From Actinomycetospora sp. (lineage in GTDB: Bacteria > Actinomycetota > Actinomycetes > Mycobacteriales > Pseudonocardiaceae): 12,461 nucleotides of DNA. A program made the position numbers and the translations under genes. Positions 1 through 6,652 of this stretch are shown here, one piece after another (the stretch's first letter is position 1; the number at the start of each line of letters is the position of its first letter). The stretch is taken from positions 1 through 12,461 of the forward strand of contig JAICLN010000073.1 in NCBI GenBank assembly GCA_025925615.1, written 5' to 3'. Below the pieces are notes generated by a model. The model was not told where the DNA came from, did no database searches, and saw only the letters and a program-made list of their open reading frames with translations.

Positions 1-3
1 AGT

Positions 4-110
4 GCGTTCCACGGGAGCCCGGGAGACGGGCTGAGAGGGGACCTGGCCGCGGGAGCGGTGGTGGTCCCGACCGTTCGAACCTGATCCGGGTCATGCCGGC
101 GCAGGGAAAC
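4..110 (+). promoter_or_regulatory. TPP (thiamine pyrophosphate) riboswitch, THI element
   Basis: The conserved core of the TPP riboswitch is readable. CTGAGA lies at 31-36, GAACCTGATCCGG at 77-89, and the 3' block CCGGCGCAGGGA at 96-107. Helices that can be drawn are P1 TTCC 7-10 with GGAA 105-108; P2 GCCC 17-20 with GGGC 28-31; P3 GGGACC 38-43 with GGTCCC 63-68, with an extra inner stem CCGC 47-50 / GCGG 55-58; and P4 CCGG 86-89 with CCGG 96-99. The 3' edge lies directly before the SD sequence GGAGG (111-115) of the permease gene. The usual mechanism in this setting is to hide the ribosome site when thiamine pyrophosphate is bound; that is inference, as no terminator hairpin is visible between element and gene. 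The element identity is close to certain. The exact 5' edge is not, because the window starts here. Confidence 0.95.
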
Positions 111-121
111 GGAGGCGCAAC

Positions 122-1492
122 GTGCCACTCACCACGTCCGGGTCCGGGACGCCGACCGAGGCCCCGCGCGGCCCCGACGAGGTCGCCCCCACCCTCGACG
201 GACCGGTGCCCCGCTCGCTCGGGCTGCTCGACCAGGGCGCGTTCTGGGCGAACCTCGGGGTGAGCCTGCTCGGTTTCGCGGGGGTCCTCGCCGTCCTGCA
301 CCCCGCGGGCGCGCCGCCGCTGACGATCACCGCCGCCGTCGTCGCGACCGTCGTCGGGACGCTCCTGGGCAGCGCCATGGTCGGCCTCTCGGCGATCCCC
401 GGCGCCCGCACCGGCGCCCCGGCGATGGTCGTGCTGCGGGGTCTGTTCGGGGGAGTCCTCTCATGGATCCCCTCGGTGCTGAACGTGGTGCAGCTGGTGG
501 GCTGGGGGACGTTCGAGCTCGTCGTCATCGCGCAGGCCGGGGTGGTGGCCCTGGGCGGGCCGACGTGGGCGTGGGTCCTCGGAGCGGGCGTCGTCACGAC
601 GCTGCTGACGCTGCGCCCGCTGGGCATGCTGCGGCTGCTGCGCCGGGTGGTGACGGTCCTCGTCGCGATCTCCGTGGCCTACCTCGCCTGGTGGCTGTTC
701 ACCCGGCCTGCCGCCGGGGACCTCGGCCAGAGCGGGTCGTGGTCCGGGTTCTGGGCGGGCACCGACGCGGCGATCGCGGTGGCGGTCTCGTGGATCCCGG
801 TGGCCTCGGACTACTCGCGGCACTCGCGCCGGGTGGGGACCGCGTTCACCGCGGCCACCGTCGGCTACGGCGTCACGCAGATCCTCTGCTTCGTCGTCGG
901 GCTCGCGGCGCTCTCGCTCGTGGGCGGGGACGGTGACGCGGTCTTCGCGCCGATGCTCGCGGCCCCGTTCGGCCTCGCGGCCCTGCTCGTCCTGACGCTG
1001 CGCGAGACCGACCAGTCGTTCGCGAACGTCTACTCGACCGCCGTCTCGGCCCAGAACCTCTGGCCGCGCGCGGACCGGCGCGTGCTCTGCGTGGTCATCG
1101 GCGTGCTCGTGACGGTGCTCGCCCTCGGGGTGACGATCGACGACTACTCGAGCTTCCTCGCCGTCATCGGCTCGGTGTTCGTGCCCCTGCTCGGGGTCGG
1201 GGTCGGCGACGCGCTGGTGCGTCGCGGACGAGCCGACCTCTCACGCTGGGCCCCGTCGCGGCCGTTGATGGTGGTGGCCTGGCTGGTGGGCCTCGTCGCG
1301 TACCAGCTGGTCAACCCCGGCGGCGCGCCCGGCTGGTCCGACGCGTGGACCGCGCTGCGGGAGGCGATCGGGTTCGCGCCGCCGTCCTGGCTCTCGGCGT
1401 CGCTGCTGTCGTTCCTCGTCGCCGGGGTCGTCGGGGCGGCGCTGGCGGCCCTCGAGCGCGGCCGGCGAGGGCGGGGCACCATCGGGGCATGA
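122..1492 (+). CDS. cytX: NCS1-family permease, probable hydroxymethylpyrimidine (HMP) transporter CytX
   Basis: This 456-residue integral membrane protein of the nucleobase:cation symporter-1 family probably imports the thiamine pyrimidine precursor HMP. The GTG start at 122 sits 6 nt after GGAGG (111-115). After a polar N-terminus of about 38 residues there are about 12 hydrophobic segments, the first near 42-60 and the last near 423-443. Family landmarks are the motif PVASDYSRHSR (226-236) in the region of TM6, and ETDQSFANVYSTAVSAQN (295-312). NCS1 proteins carry cytosine, purines, allantoin or HMP; sequence alone would leave that open. The TPP riboswitch in front makes an HMP or thiamine-precursor substrate the best reading, and CytX is the NCS1 branch usually found under such riboswitches. 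Its stop codon overlaps the start of the reductase gene (ATGA, 1489-1492), suggesting translational coupling. Confidence 0.88.
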   Translation: MPLTTSGSGTPTEAPRGPDEVAPTLDGPVPRSLGLLDQGAFWANLGVSLLGFAGVLAVLHPAGAPPLTITAAVVATVVGTLLGSAMVGLSAIPGARTGAPAMVVLRGLFGGVLSWIPSVLNVVQLVGWGTFELVVIAQAGVVALGGPTWAWVLGAGVVTTLLTLRPLGMLRLLRRVVTVLVAISVAYLAWWLFTRPAAGDLGQSGSWSGFWAGTDAAIAVAVSWIPVASDYSRHSRRVGTAFTAATVGYGVTQILCFVVGLAALSLVGGDGDAVFAPMLAAPFGLAALLVLTLRETDQSFANVYSTAVSAQNLWPRADRRVLCVVIGVLVTVLALGVTIDDYSSFLAVIGSVFVPLLGVGVGDALVRRGRADLSRWAPSRPLMVVAWLVGLVAYQLVNPGGAPGWSDAWTALREAIGFAPPSWLSASLLSFLVAGVVGAALAALERGRRGRGTIGA

Positions 1493-2529
1493 GGATGCGC
1501 ACGCTGGGCCGGACCGGCATCAAGGTCAGCCCGTACTGCCTCGGCGCCATGATGTTCGGCGCCATGGGCAACCCCGACCACGACGACTCGATCCGGATCA
1601 TCCACAAGGCCCTGGACTCGGGGATCAACGTCGTGGACACCGCGGACGTGTACTCGCAGGGCGAGTCCGAGGAGATCGTCGGGAAGGCGCTGCAGCAGCT
1701 GCCCGCCGAGCGCCGCGAGAACGTCGTGCTGGCCACGAAGGTCCATGGCGGCATGGGCGACGACCCGAACCGGGCCGGCAACTCGCGGCGCTGGATCACC
1801 ACCGAGGTCGAGAACTCGCTGCGGCGCCTGCAGACCGACCACGTGGACCTCTACCAGATCCACCGGCCCTCGCCGGACACCGACATCGAGGAGACGCTCT
1901 CCGCGCTGACGGACCTGGTGCGCAGCGGCAAGGTCCGCGCGATCGGCTCGTCGACGTTCCCGGCCTCGGAGATCGTCGAGGCGCAGTGGGTCGCCGAGCG
2001 CCGCGGCCTCGAGCGGTTCCGCACCGAGCAGCCGCCCTACTCCATCGTCAACCGCGGCATCGAGCGCGAGGTGCTGCCCGCCTGCCAGCGCTACGGGATG
2101 GGCGCGCTGGTGTGGAGCCCGCTGGCGATGGGGCTCCTGACCGGGAAGTACCGCAAGGGGCAGGAGACCGACAGCCCGCGCATGAACTTCGCGCCCGGGC
2201 GCCTGACCCACGAGCGCAAGCTCGACGCCGTCGAGGAGCTGATCCCGCTCGCCGAGAAGTCCGGGATCTCGATGGTCCACCTGGCGATGGCGTTCGCGGT
2301 GGCCCACCCCGCGGTGACCTCGGCGATCATCGGCCCGCGCACGATGGAGCACCTCGACGACCTGCTCGCGGGCGCGGAGGTCACCCTCGACGACGAGGTC
2401 CTCGACCGCATCGACGAGATCGTCGCGCCGGGCACGGACGTCGACCCGGGCGACGTGTCCTACGCGCCCCCGGCCATCGAGCGGGCCGGGCTGCGCCGCC
2501 GGCCCGCCGGGGAGCGCTCCGCCGCCTGA
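1489..2529 (+). CDS. Aldo/keto reductase (NADPH-dependent oxidoreductase)
   Basis: This is a 346-residue (beta/alpha)8-barrel oxidoreductase. The start is ATG 1489, overlapping the permease stop; ATG 1495 is an in-frame alternative. The four catalytic residues of the superfamily are visible: D50 and Y55 in NVVDTADVYSQGESE, K84 in LATKVHGG, and H125 in LYQIHRPSPD. The C-terminal half has the phosphate-binding segment of NADP(H) enzymes (AIIGPRTMEHLDDLLAG, about 279-295). The length is normal for the large single-domain AKRs related to YajO/Tas and potassium-channel beta subunits. The true substrate cannot be read from the sequence. Being translationally coupled to a TPP-riboswitch-controlled transporter, it may act on an aldehyde linked to thiamine pyrimidine or vitamin metabolism, but this is inference; many such AKRs are generic carbonyl reductases that sit beside unrelated genes. 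Confidence 0.93.
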   Translation: MRMRTLGRTGIKVSPYCLGAMMFGAMGNPDHDDSIRIIHKALDSGINVVDTADVYSQGESEEIVGKALQQLPAERRENVVLATKVHGGMGDDPNRAGNSRRWITTEVENSLRRLQTDHVDLYQIHRPSPDTDIEETLSALTDLVRSGKVRAIGSSTFPASEIVEAQWVAERRGLERFRTEQPPYSIVNRGIEREVLPACQRYGMGALVWSPLAMGLLTGKYRKGQETDSPRMNFAPGRLTHERKLDAVEELIPLAEKSGISMVHLAMAFAVAHPAVTSAIIGPRTMEHLDDLLAGAEVTLDDEVLDRIDEIVAPGTDVDPGDVSYAPPAIERAGLRRRPAGERSAA

Positions 2530-2551
2530 CGACGGGGCTTTCCTGCCACTG

Positions 2552-2596
2552 GATGCAAGCGACGACGCATCGCTTGCACCCGGTCGCCGCGTCGTC
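2552..2596 (+). terminator. Inverted repeat with possible pseudoknot after the cytX-reductase unit; terminator candidate
   Basis: There is a perfect 9-bp inverted repeat, TGCAAGCGA (2554-2562) and TCGCTTGCA (2570-2578), with a 7-nt loop and two more outer pairs beyond one mismatch. The loop sequence CGACGC (2563-2568) is also complementary to GCGTCG (2589-2594), so an H-type pseudoknot or an alternative stem (GACGACGC 2561-2568 / GCGTCGTC 2589-2596) can form. It begins about 23 nt after the reductase stop. There is no T-run, as is common for actinobacterial terminators. A dyad operator for the next gene is the alternative. Confidence 0.5.
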
Positions 2597-2644
2597 TTGG
2601 CGCGACTAGGCACGTCGATCGACCGTGGTGTGACCCGGTGCTGG

Positions 2645-2650
2645 TAGAAC
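2645..2650 (+). promoter_or_regulatory. Possible -10 hexamer for the DUF6069-like gene
   Basis: TAGAAC lies 29 nt before the GTG start of the next gene and would leave a leader of about 23 nt including the SD sequence. No convincing -35 hexamer is seen at the normal distance, so this is a weak candidate resting on one hexamer. Confidence 0.25.
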
Positions 2651-2679
2651 GAACCCGTCAACCGGCGAGGGGATCGGTC

Positions 2680-3276
2680 GTGAGCTACCCGCAGCGTTCC
2701 TGGGACGACGGCGATGTCGAGGTCGTCGCGAAACGCCTGTGGGCGGGCGGCGTGGCCACCGCGCTGGTCGCCGCGGGCATCGCGTTCGTCGGCGTCCTCA
2801 TCATCAACAGCATCTTCGAGGTCGGCATCCAGACCGCCGGCCGCAGCGGGGCGCTGGTGGACAACGCGTCCACCGTCATCCCGATCGCGGCCGGCATCGC
2901 CGCGCTGGCCAGCACGGCCCTGCTGCACCTGCTGCTGATGACCACGCCCCCCCCGGCGTCGTTCTTATCGGCGATCGCGGTGCTCGTGATCGTCGTGCTG
3001 ATCCTGCAGGTCTTCCTCGCCGACGGGTCGATCGCGGCCCACATCGCCACCGGGGTCCTGTATGCCGCGATCGGGATCGCAATCGTCTCGATGCTCTCCG
3101 GGGTGTCGGCGACGTCCGTGCGGCCGGTCACCCACGGCGGGGGTGGCGGTTGGGACCGCGACCCCGGGTACGGCCAGCAGCAGTCGCCCTACCCGCCTCA
3201 GAACCCCTACGGACAGTACGGCGACCAGCGCACGCAGCGTTACGACCCCCGGGGACAGCGCGACCAGTGGCGCTGA
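2680..3276 (+). CDS. Four-helix membrane protein, DUF6069-like, with Gly/Tyr/Gln/Pro-rich tail
   Basis: This is a 198-residue protein starting at GTG 2680, which has a good SD (GAGGGG, 2667-2672) 7 nt upstream; an earlier in-frame GTG at 2638 has none. It has a short acidic N-terminus and four hydrophobic segments near 21-43, 65-87, 94-113 and 119-140. A cytoplasmic or external tail (about 150-198) is rich in Gly, Gln, Tyr, Pro and Arg. The pattern RLWAGGVATALVAAGIAFVGVL at the first helix resembles the actinobacterial DUF6069 family, which has no known function; I recall this family by eye, not by search. It appears to be a single-gene unit between two intergenic dyads. The low-complexity tail looks disordered and may mediate interactions. 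No role can be assigned. Confidence 0.85.
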   Translation: MSYPQRSWDDGDVEVVAKRLWAGGVATALVAAGIAFVGVLIINSIFEVGIQTAGRSGALVDNASTVIPIAAGIAALASTALLHLLLMTTPPPASFLSAIAVLVIVVLILQVFLADGSIAAHIATGVLYAAIGIAIVSMLSGVSATSVRPVTHGGGGGWDRDPGYGQQQSPYPPQNPYGQYGDQRTQRYDPRGQRDQWR

Positions 3277-3333
3277 GCCGTCGGCCCACCTGATCACGCG
3301 CCGTGGCCACGGAAGGACCGCCTGGCGTCGTGT

Positions 3334-3358
3334 CGAGCGATTGTGATGCTTTCGCTCG
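3334..3358 (+). terminator. Hairpin after the DUF6069-like gene; weak terminator candidate
   Basis: CGAGCGA (3334-3340) and TCGCTCG (3352-3358) form a perfect 7-bp stem with an 11-nt T-rich loop, 57 nt after the stop codon. There is no T-run. It could end the upstream transcript or be an operator for the methyltransferase gene; the evidence is the dyad only. Confidence 0.35.
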
Positions 3359-3373
3359 CGGGCCCTCCGTGCC

Positions 3374-3402
3374 TTGACCGCCACGTGCGCCCTGACGACG
3401 AT
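3374..3402 (+). promoter_or_regulatory. Possible promoter for the methyltransferase gene
   Basis: TTGACC (3374-3379) is a good -35 match. Seventeen bases later GACGAT (3397-3402) is a poor -10 match. A start near 3409 would give a leader of about 77 nt containing the hairpin at 3450-3471. This is weak evidence given the base composition. Confidence 0.25.
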
Positions 3403-3449
3403 CGGTCCTCCTGATCTGGCGGATCGGCGATGACGCCTGTCCGCGTGAT

Positions 3450-3471
3450 GGTTGCGCCCGCGGGTGCGACC
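3450..3471 (+). promoter_or_regulatory. Leader hairpin abutting the methyltransferase ribosome site
   Basis: GGTTGCGCC (3450-3458) pairs with GGTGCGACC (3463-3471), including two G-U pairs, around a CGCG loop. The SD GAAGGG begins at the next base (3472), so the stem's stability could influence translation. Similar leader hairpins precede phaC and the phasin-like gene. Confidence 0.45.
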
Positions 3472-3485
3472 GAAGGGTGGTCGCC

Positions 3486-4340
3486 ATGACGCAGACGGTC
3501 AACGGACACGGAGCAGTCACGACGTCCGGATCGGGATCGACGGAGGGCGACCCGGGACGCGGGGCCTACCGCGGACCCGAGTCGCTCGCCGACGTCCGGC
3601 GCGCCCTGCGCGTCGCGCTGCCGGAACCGAACAGCAAGTTCAGCCAGGACGACGAGTGGTGCGTGGTCGCGCAGGCCGACGGCACGTGGCGGGAGTACCG
3701 CTTCCACGACTACGACCAGATCTTCCGGATGCCCGGGCTCTACGAGAAGATCTTCTACGACGTCCTCGGCTGTGACTCGCCGCGGTTCATGGCCGGGCTG
3801 TTCGCCGACGCGCTGGCCGACGCCCGCGTGGACGCGGCCGACCTCCGGGCCCTGGACCTGGGGGCGGGCAACGGCATCATGGCCGAGGAGCTCGCCGCGG
3901 TCGGGATCGCGCACTCCGTCGGGGTCGACATCCTCCCCGAGGCGCGGGAGGCCGCCGAGCGCGACCGCCCGGGGCTCTACGCCGACTACCTCGTCGGCGA
4001 CCTCACCGCGATCGAGGCCGACGACTCGAAGCGTCTCGCCGGGCACCACCTCAATGCCCTGACGGTCGTCGCGGCGCTCGGCTTCGGCGACATCCCGCCG
4101 GCCGCCTTCGGGACGGCGTACGACCACATCGCCGACGGCGGATGGGTCGTCCTGACGATCAAGGACGCCTTCCTGGCCTCCGAGGACACGTCGGGCTTCG
4201 CCGCGATGATCAGCGCCGGGATGGCGTCCGGGGCGCTCGAGGTGGTGCGCCGCGAGCGCTTCCGCCACCGGCTGGCGACCGACGCGACCCCGCTGGTCTA
4301 CGAGGGCATCGTCGCCCGCAAGCGGGGCCCGCTCGCCTGA
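3486..4340 (+). CDS. Class I SAM-dependent methyltransferase, substrate unknown
   Basis: This is a 284-residue protein. ATG 3486 is chosen because GAAGGG (3472-3477) lies 8 nt upstream; a GTG at 3477 in the same frame falls inside that SD. Residues 1-30 are Gly/Ser/Thr-rich and probably disordered. An unusual N-terminal segment (about 50-110, with DDEWCVVAQADGTWREYRFH) precedes the Rossmann fold. SAM-binding motif I is LDLGAGNG (123-130), and the acidic residue that ends strand 2 is D148 in GVDILPEA. The segment GGWVVLTIKDAF (218-229) fits the strand and turn after the active site. Nothing indicates whether the target is a small molecule or a protein. It is encoded 179 nt before the PHA synthase gene in the same direction, but a hairpin and a possible separate phaC promoter lie between them, so a link to PHA metabolism is only suggested. 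Confidence 0.9.
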   Translation: MTQTVNGHGAVTTSGSGSTEGDPGRGAYRGPESLADVRRALRVALPEPNSKFSQDDEWCVVAQADGTWREYRFHDYDQIFRMPGLYEKIFYDVLGCDSPRFMAGLFADALADARVDAADLRALDLGAGNGIMAEELAAVGIAHSVGVDILPEAREAAERDRPGLYADYLVGDLTAIEADDSKRLAGHHLNALTVVAALGFGDIPPAAFGTAYDHIADGGWVVLTIKDAFLASEDTSGFAAMISAGMASGALEVVRRERFRHRLATDATPLVYEGIVARKRGPLA

Positions 4341-4350
4341 CGCGTGGCCG

Positions 4351-4367
4351 GGCGGTTGGGGACCGCC
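4351..4367 (+). terminator. Hairpin just after the methyltransferase gene
   Basis: GGCGGT (4351-4356) and ACCGCC (4362-4367) make a perfect 6-bp stem with a 5-nt TGGGG loop, 10 nt after the stop codon. There is no T-run. Position and loop size suit a transcription terminator. Confidence 0.4.
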
Positions 4368-4408
4368 GGGTCGCGCGGACCGACGGATCCCCACCTCCCG
4401 CCGTCCTT

Positions 4409-4428
4409 CCGGCCGTTTCCCCGGCCGG
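4409..4428. repeat. GC-only inverted repeat upstream of phaC
   Basis: CCGGCC (4409-4414) and GGCCGG (4423-4428) flank 8 nt. It lies where a phaC promoter -35 region would be, so it could be an operator (for instance for the XRE regulator encoded downstream) or the second part of the methyltransferase terminator. Short GC-only dyads are common in such DNA. Confidence 0.25.
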
Positions 4429-4445
4429 GTGACCGGGCACACAAT
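4417..4445 (+). promoter_or_regulatory. Possible phaC promoter
   Basis: CACAAT (4440-4445) matches TATAAT at four of six positions and is one of few AT-rich spots here. Seventeen bases upstream is TTCCCC (4417-4422), a partial -35. A start near 4452 would place the hairpin at 4457-4491 at the 5' end of the mRNA. Confidence 0.3.
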
Positions 4446-4456
4446 CCATCGGACGG

Positions 4457-4491
4457 CGCGCCCCGGGACGACCCCCGGCGCTCGGGGCGCG
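4457..4491 (+). promoter_or_regulatory. Strong stem-loop in the phaC leader
   Basis: CGCGCCCCG (4457-4465) and CGGGGCGCG (4483-4491) pair perfectly over 9 bp, with a G-U and a G-C pair inside. This leaves a 13-nt loop. It ends 16 nt before the phaC SD AGGAG (4508-4512). Possible roles are mRNA stabilisation, attenuation or a protein-binding site; the sequence shows only the structure. Confidence 0.5.
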
Positions 4492-4519
4492 GGAATCTCC
4501 GGTGATCAGGAGCGCACAC

Positions 4520-6307
4520 ATGGCCGCCAGTACCGACCACGGGCACGGTTCGGCCCTGCCCGCCCGCCGCACCCCGGACTTCGCCCGCGCCGTCGAGACG
4601 GTCGTGCCGGACGCGGTCCTCGCCCAGAGCGACCCCGCCCTCTTCGGGCGGACCGTCCTGCAGCTCGCCCAGGGCTGGGCGACCCACCCGAGCGAGGTGG
4701 GCCGGGCGGCCTCGGCGTTCGCGGCGGTCTCGGCCCGCATCGGCGCGGCCGCGACCGGCCGGGCGCTGCGCGGGCTCGCCGGCGGGGACACCACGGCGGC
4801 CGCCGACGACGCGACCCCGATGCCGGTGAGCAAGGACGGCCGGTTCAAGGACACGACCTGGACGGAGAACCCGGGCTTCTGGGCGCTGCGCCAGGAGTAC
4901 CTCGCGCTGGTCTCGCTGCTCGAGGACCTCGTCGGGGCGGCGGGTCTCGACCCCGACGCCGACGACCGCGCCCGCCTGCTCATGAGCCTGGTCGGCAGCG
5001 TCGTCTCGCCGACCAACGTGCTGCCCGGCAACCCCGCGGCCCTCAAGCGCGCGTTCGAGACCGGCGGCGCGAGCGTCGTCGCGGGCCTGCGCAACGTGCT
5101 CGACGACGTGGCCACCAACAACGGTCGGCCGCGCCAGGTCGACGCGAGCAACCTGCGCGTCGGGAAGGAGCTCGCGGCCACGCCGGGCAAGGTCGTCTAC
5201 CGCAACAAGCTCATGGAGCTGGTGCAGTTCGACGCGCAGACCGACGAGGTCCACGAGATCCCGCTGCTGTGCAGCCCGCCGTGGATCAACAAGTACTACG
5301 TCATGGACCTCGCGCCGGAGCGCAGCCTCGTCGAGTGGGCGGTGCAGCACGGCCACACCGTGTTCATGATCAGCTACCGCGACCCGGACGCCTCGATGGG
5401 CTCGACGTCGTTCGAGGACTACTTGAACTTCGGCGACGCCGAGGCGCTCGACGTGGTCACCCGGATCACCGGGTCGGACAAGGTCAACCTCATGGGCCTG
5501 TGCCTCGGCGGCCTCATGGCGACCCTGCTGACGGCCCGGTGCGCGGCGCGCGACGACGACCGCATCAACAGCCTGACGCTGCTCAACACGATGCTCGACT
5601 ACTCCGAGGTCGGGCCGGTGTCGTCGTTCGTCAGCCCGGAGATCGTGGACCGGCTCGAGAAGCAGATGCAGCAGACCGGCTACCTGCCGGCCGAGTCGAT
5701 GGCGACCACCTTCGACCTGCTGCGCGCCAACGACCTGATCTTCAACTACATCGGGCCGAACTGGCTGGAGGGCAAGGCGCCGCCGGCGTTCGACATCCTC
5801 GCCTGGAACGCGGACTCCACCCGCATGCCGGCCGCGATGCACGCGTCCTACCTGCGCCACTTCTACCTCGAGAACGAGCTCGCCCGGGGTGCCCTGGAGC
5901 TCGACGGCGAGCCGATCTCGCTCAAGGCCATCCACGCCGACACGTTCATCGTCGCTGCGGAGAACGACCACATCGCCCCGTGGCGGACCTCGTTCACCTC
6001 GACCGAGCTCATCGGCGGTGACGTGACGTTCGTGCTCTCCACCGCCGGGCACATCGCCGGCGTGGTCAACCCGCCCAGCCCGAAGGCGAAGCACTGGGTC
6101 GGGACCGTCGGCGCGACGGGGGCGGACGCGCCCGGTCCGGACGCGTGGCGCGCCCGGTCGAGCGAGGTCAAGGGCTCCTGGTGGGAGACGTGGTCCGGGT
6201 GGATCGGTGAGCGCGCGGGGGGCATGCGGACCCCGCCGCCGACCGGGAACGACGAGTACCCGGTCCTCGGCGACGCCCCCGGTGACTACGTCCGCGGGAC
6301 GGCCTGA
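4520..6307 (+). CDS. phaC: Polyhydroxyalkanoate synthase, class I type (PhaC)
   Basis: This 595-residue enzyme polymerises hydroxyacyl-CoA into polyhydroxyalkanoate, releasing CoA, on the surface of intracellular granules. ATG 4520 is preceded by AGGAG (4508-4512) at 7 nt; a GTG at 4502 in frame lacks an SD. The N-terminal PhaC_N region (about 100-270) carries PPWINKYYVMDLAPERSLVEW. The alpha/beta-hydrolase core has the synthase lipase-like box GLCLGG with nucleophile C328, D483 in AAENDHIAPW and H511 in STAGHIAGVVNPP, so the Cys-Asp-His triad is complete. The length fits single-subunit class I/II enzymes; class III and IV synthases are much shorter and need PhaE or PhaR, which are absent here. 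By residue spacing it looks class I, but substrate chain length cannot be read with certainty. Thiolase and reductase genes (phaA, phaB) are not in this window, so precursor supply is encoded elsewhere. Confidence 0.97.
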   Translation: MAASTDHGHGSALPARRTPDFARAVETVVPDAVLAQSDPALFGRTVLQLAQGWATHPSEVGRAASAFAAVSARIGAAATGRALRGLAGGDTTAAADDATPMPVSKDGRFKDTTWTENPGFWALRQEYLALVSLLEDLVGAAGLDPDADDRARLLMSLVGSVVSPTNVLPGNPAALKRAFETGGASVVAGLRNVLDDVATNNGRPRQVDASNLRVGKELAATPGKVVYRNKLMELVQFDAQTDEVHEIPLLCSPPWINKYYVMDLAPERSLVEWAVQHGHTVFMISYRDPDASMGSTSFEDYLNFGDAEALDVVTRITGSDKVNLMGLCLGGLMATLLTARCAARDDDRINSLTLLNTMLDYSEVGPVSSFVSPEIVDRLEKQMQQTGYLPAESMATTFDLLRANDLIFNYIGPNWLEGKAPPAFDILAWNADSTRMPAAMHASYLRHFYLENELARGALELDGEPISLKAIHADTFIVAAENDHIAPWRTSFTSTELIGGDVTFVLSTAGHIAGVVNPPSPKAKHWVGTVGATGADAPGPDAWRARSSEVKGSWWETWSGWIGERAGGMRTPPPTGNDEYPVLGDAPGDYVRGTA

Positions 6308-6346
6308 GCCTCGCACGCCACCTGCCACCCCGCGATCGGTGAGCCC

Positions 6347-6556
6347 ATGGACCCCCTCCCTGCCCGTCCCGTGCGTTCGGCGTCGACGGCGCTGCGACAC
6401 CTCGTCGACGACGCCGTCGGGCCCGGCTACCACACCCCGTTCCTGCGCCTGGACCTGCTCCTCGCGGGTCGGGAGTCACGCTGCGGGTGCGACGACTGCG
6501 CGGATCGGGTCGCGCGGGTGCTGGGCGAGATCCTCGCCTCCCTGCCCCGGTCCTGA
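6347..6556 (+). CDS. Small hypothetical protein with CxCxxC motif between phaC and the phasin-like gene
   Basis: This is a 69-residue protein with no family I recognise. ATG 6347 lies 39 nt after the phaC stop; the only SD-like bases are GGTGAG (6338-6343), rather close at 3 nt. Third codon positions are almost all G or C, as in the neighbouring real genes, which supports coding. Two probable helices (about 12-23 and 50-66) flank a segment with C46, C48 and C51 (RCGCDDCADR) that could bind a metal ion or form a disulphide. It is co-directional with and close to phaC, so probably co-transcribed with it. It could be a PHA-locus accessory protein or a small metal-binding protein. It might also be a spurious frame. 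Confidence 0.6.
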   Translation: MDPLPARPVRSASTALRHLVDDAVGPGYHTPFLRLDLLLAGRESRCGCDDCADRVARVLGEILASLPRS

Positions 6557-6590
6557 CGCGGCACGGGTGGGCGCCGCGGCGTCCGCTCGG

Positions 6591-6596
6591 TATCCT
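6591..6596 (+). promoter_or_regulatory. Possible -10 hexamer for the phasin-like gene
   Basis: TATCCT matches TATAAT at four positions and lies 35 nt after the stop of the small CxCxxC protein. No good -35 is seen. A start near 6603 would place the hairpin at 6607-6631 at the very start of the transcript. Confidence 0.35.
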
Positions 6597-6606
6597 GAGC
6601 AGTCGA

Positions 6607-6631
6607 TCGGCCGGTCGAGCACGCCGGCCGA
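6607..6631 (+). promoter_or_regulatory. Leader hairpin of the phasin-like gene
   Basis: TCGGCCGG (6607-6614) and CCGGCCGA (6624-6631) form a perfect 8-bp stem with a 9-nt loop. An alternative outer pairing is GATCGG (6605-6610) with CCGATC (6633-6638). It ends 10 nt before the strong SD AGGAGGAG (6642-6649). It is a candidate regulatory or stabilising leader structure, or an operator dyad. Confidence 0.4.
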
Positions 6632-6652
6632 CCCGATCAGCAGGAGGAGCCG

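Noticed and set aside
1144..2928. Long minus-strand open frame of 594 codons opposite the permease and reductase genes
   Set aside because: It is antisense to two genes with complete family motifs. Its translation is low-complexity (Arg, Asp, Gly, Val, His-rich), typical of the mirror of GC-rich coding DNA, and no domain is seen.
4429..6021. Plus-strand 530-codon frame overlapping phaC in another frame
   Set aside because: Its translation is Arg/Gly/Pro-rich with no domain, while phaC has a full catalytic triad and SD in its own frame.
4298..6433. Minus-strand open frame of 711 codons opposite phaC
   Set aside because: It is a mirror of phaC with Arg/Val/Asp/His-biased composition and no recognisable motif.
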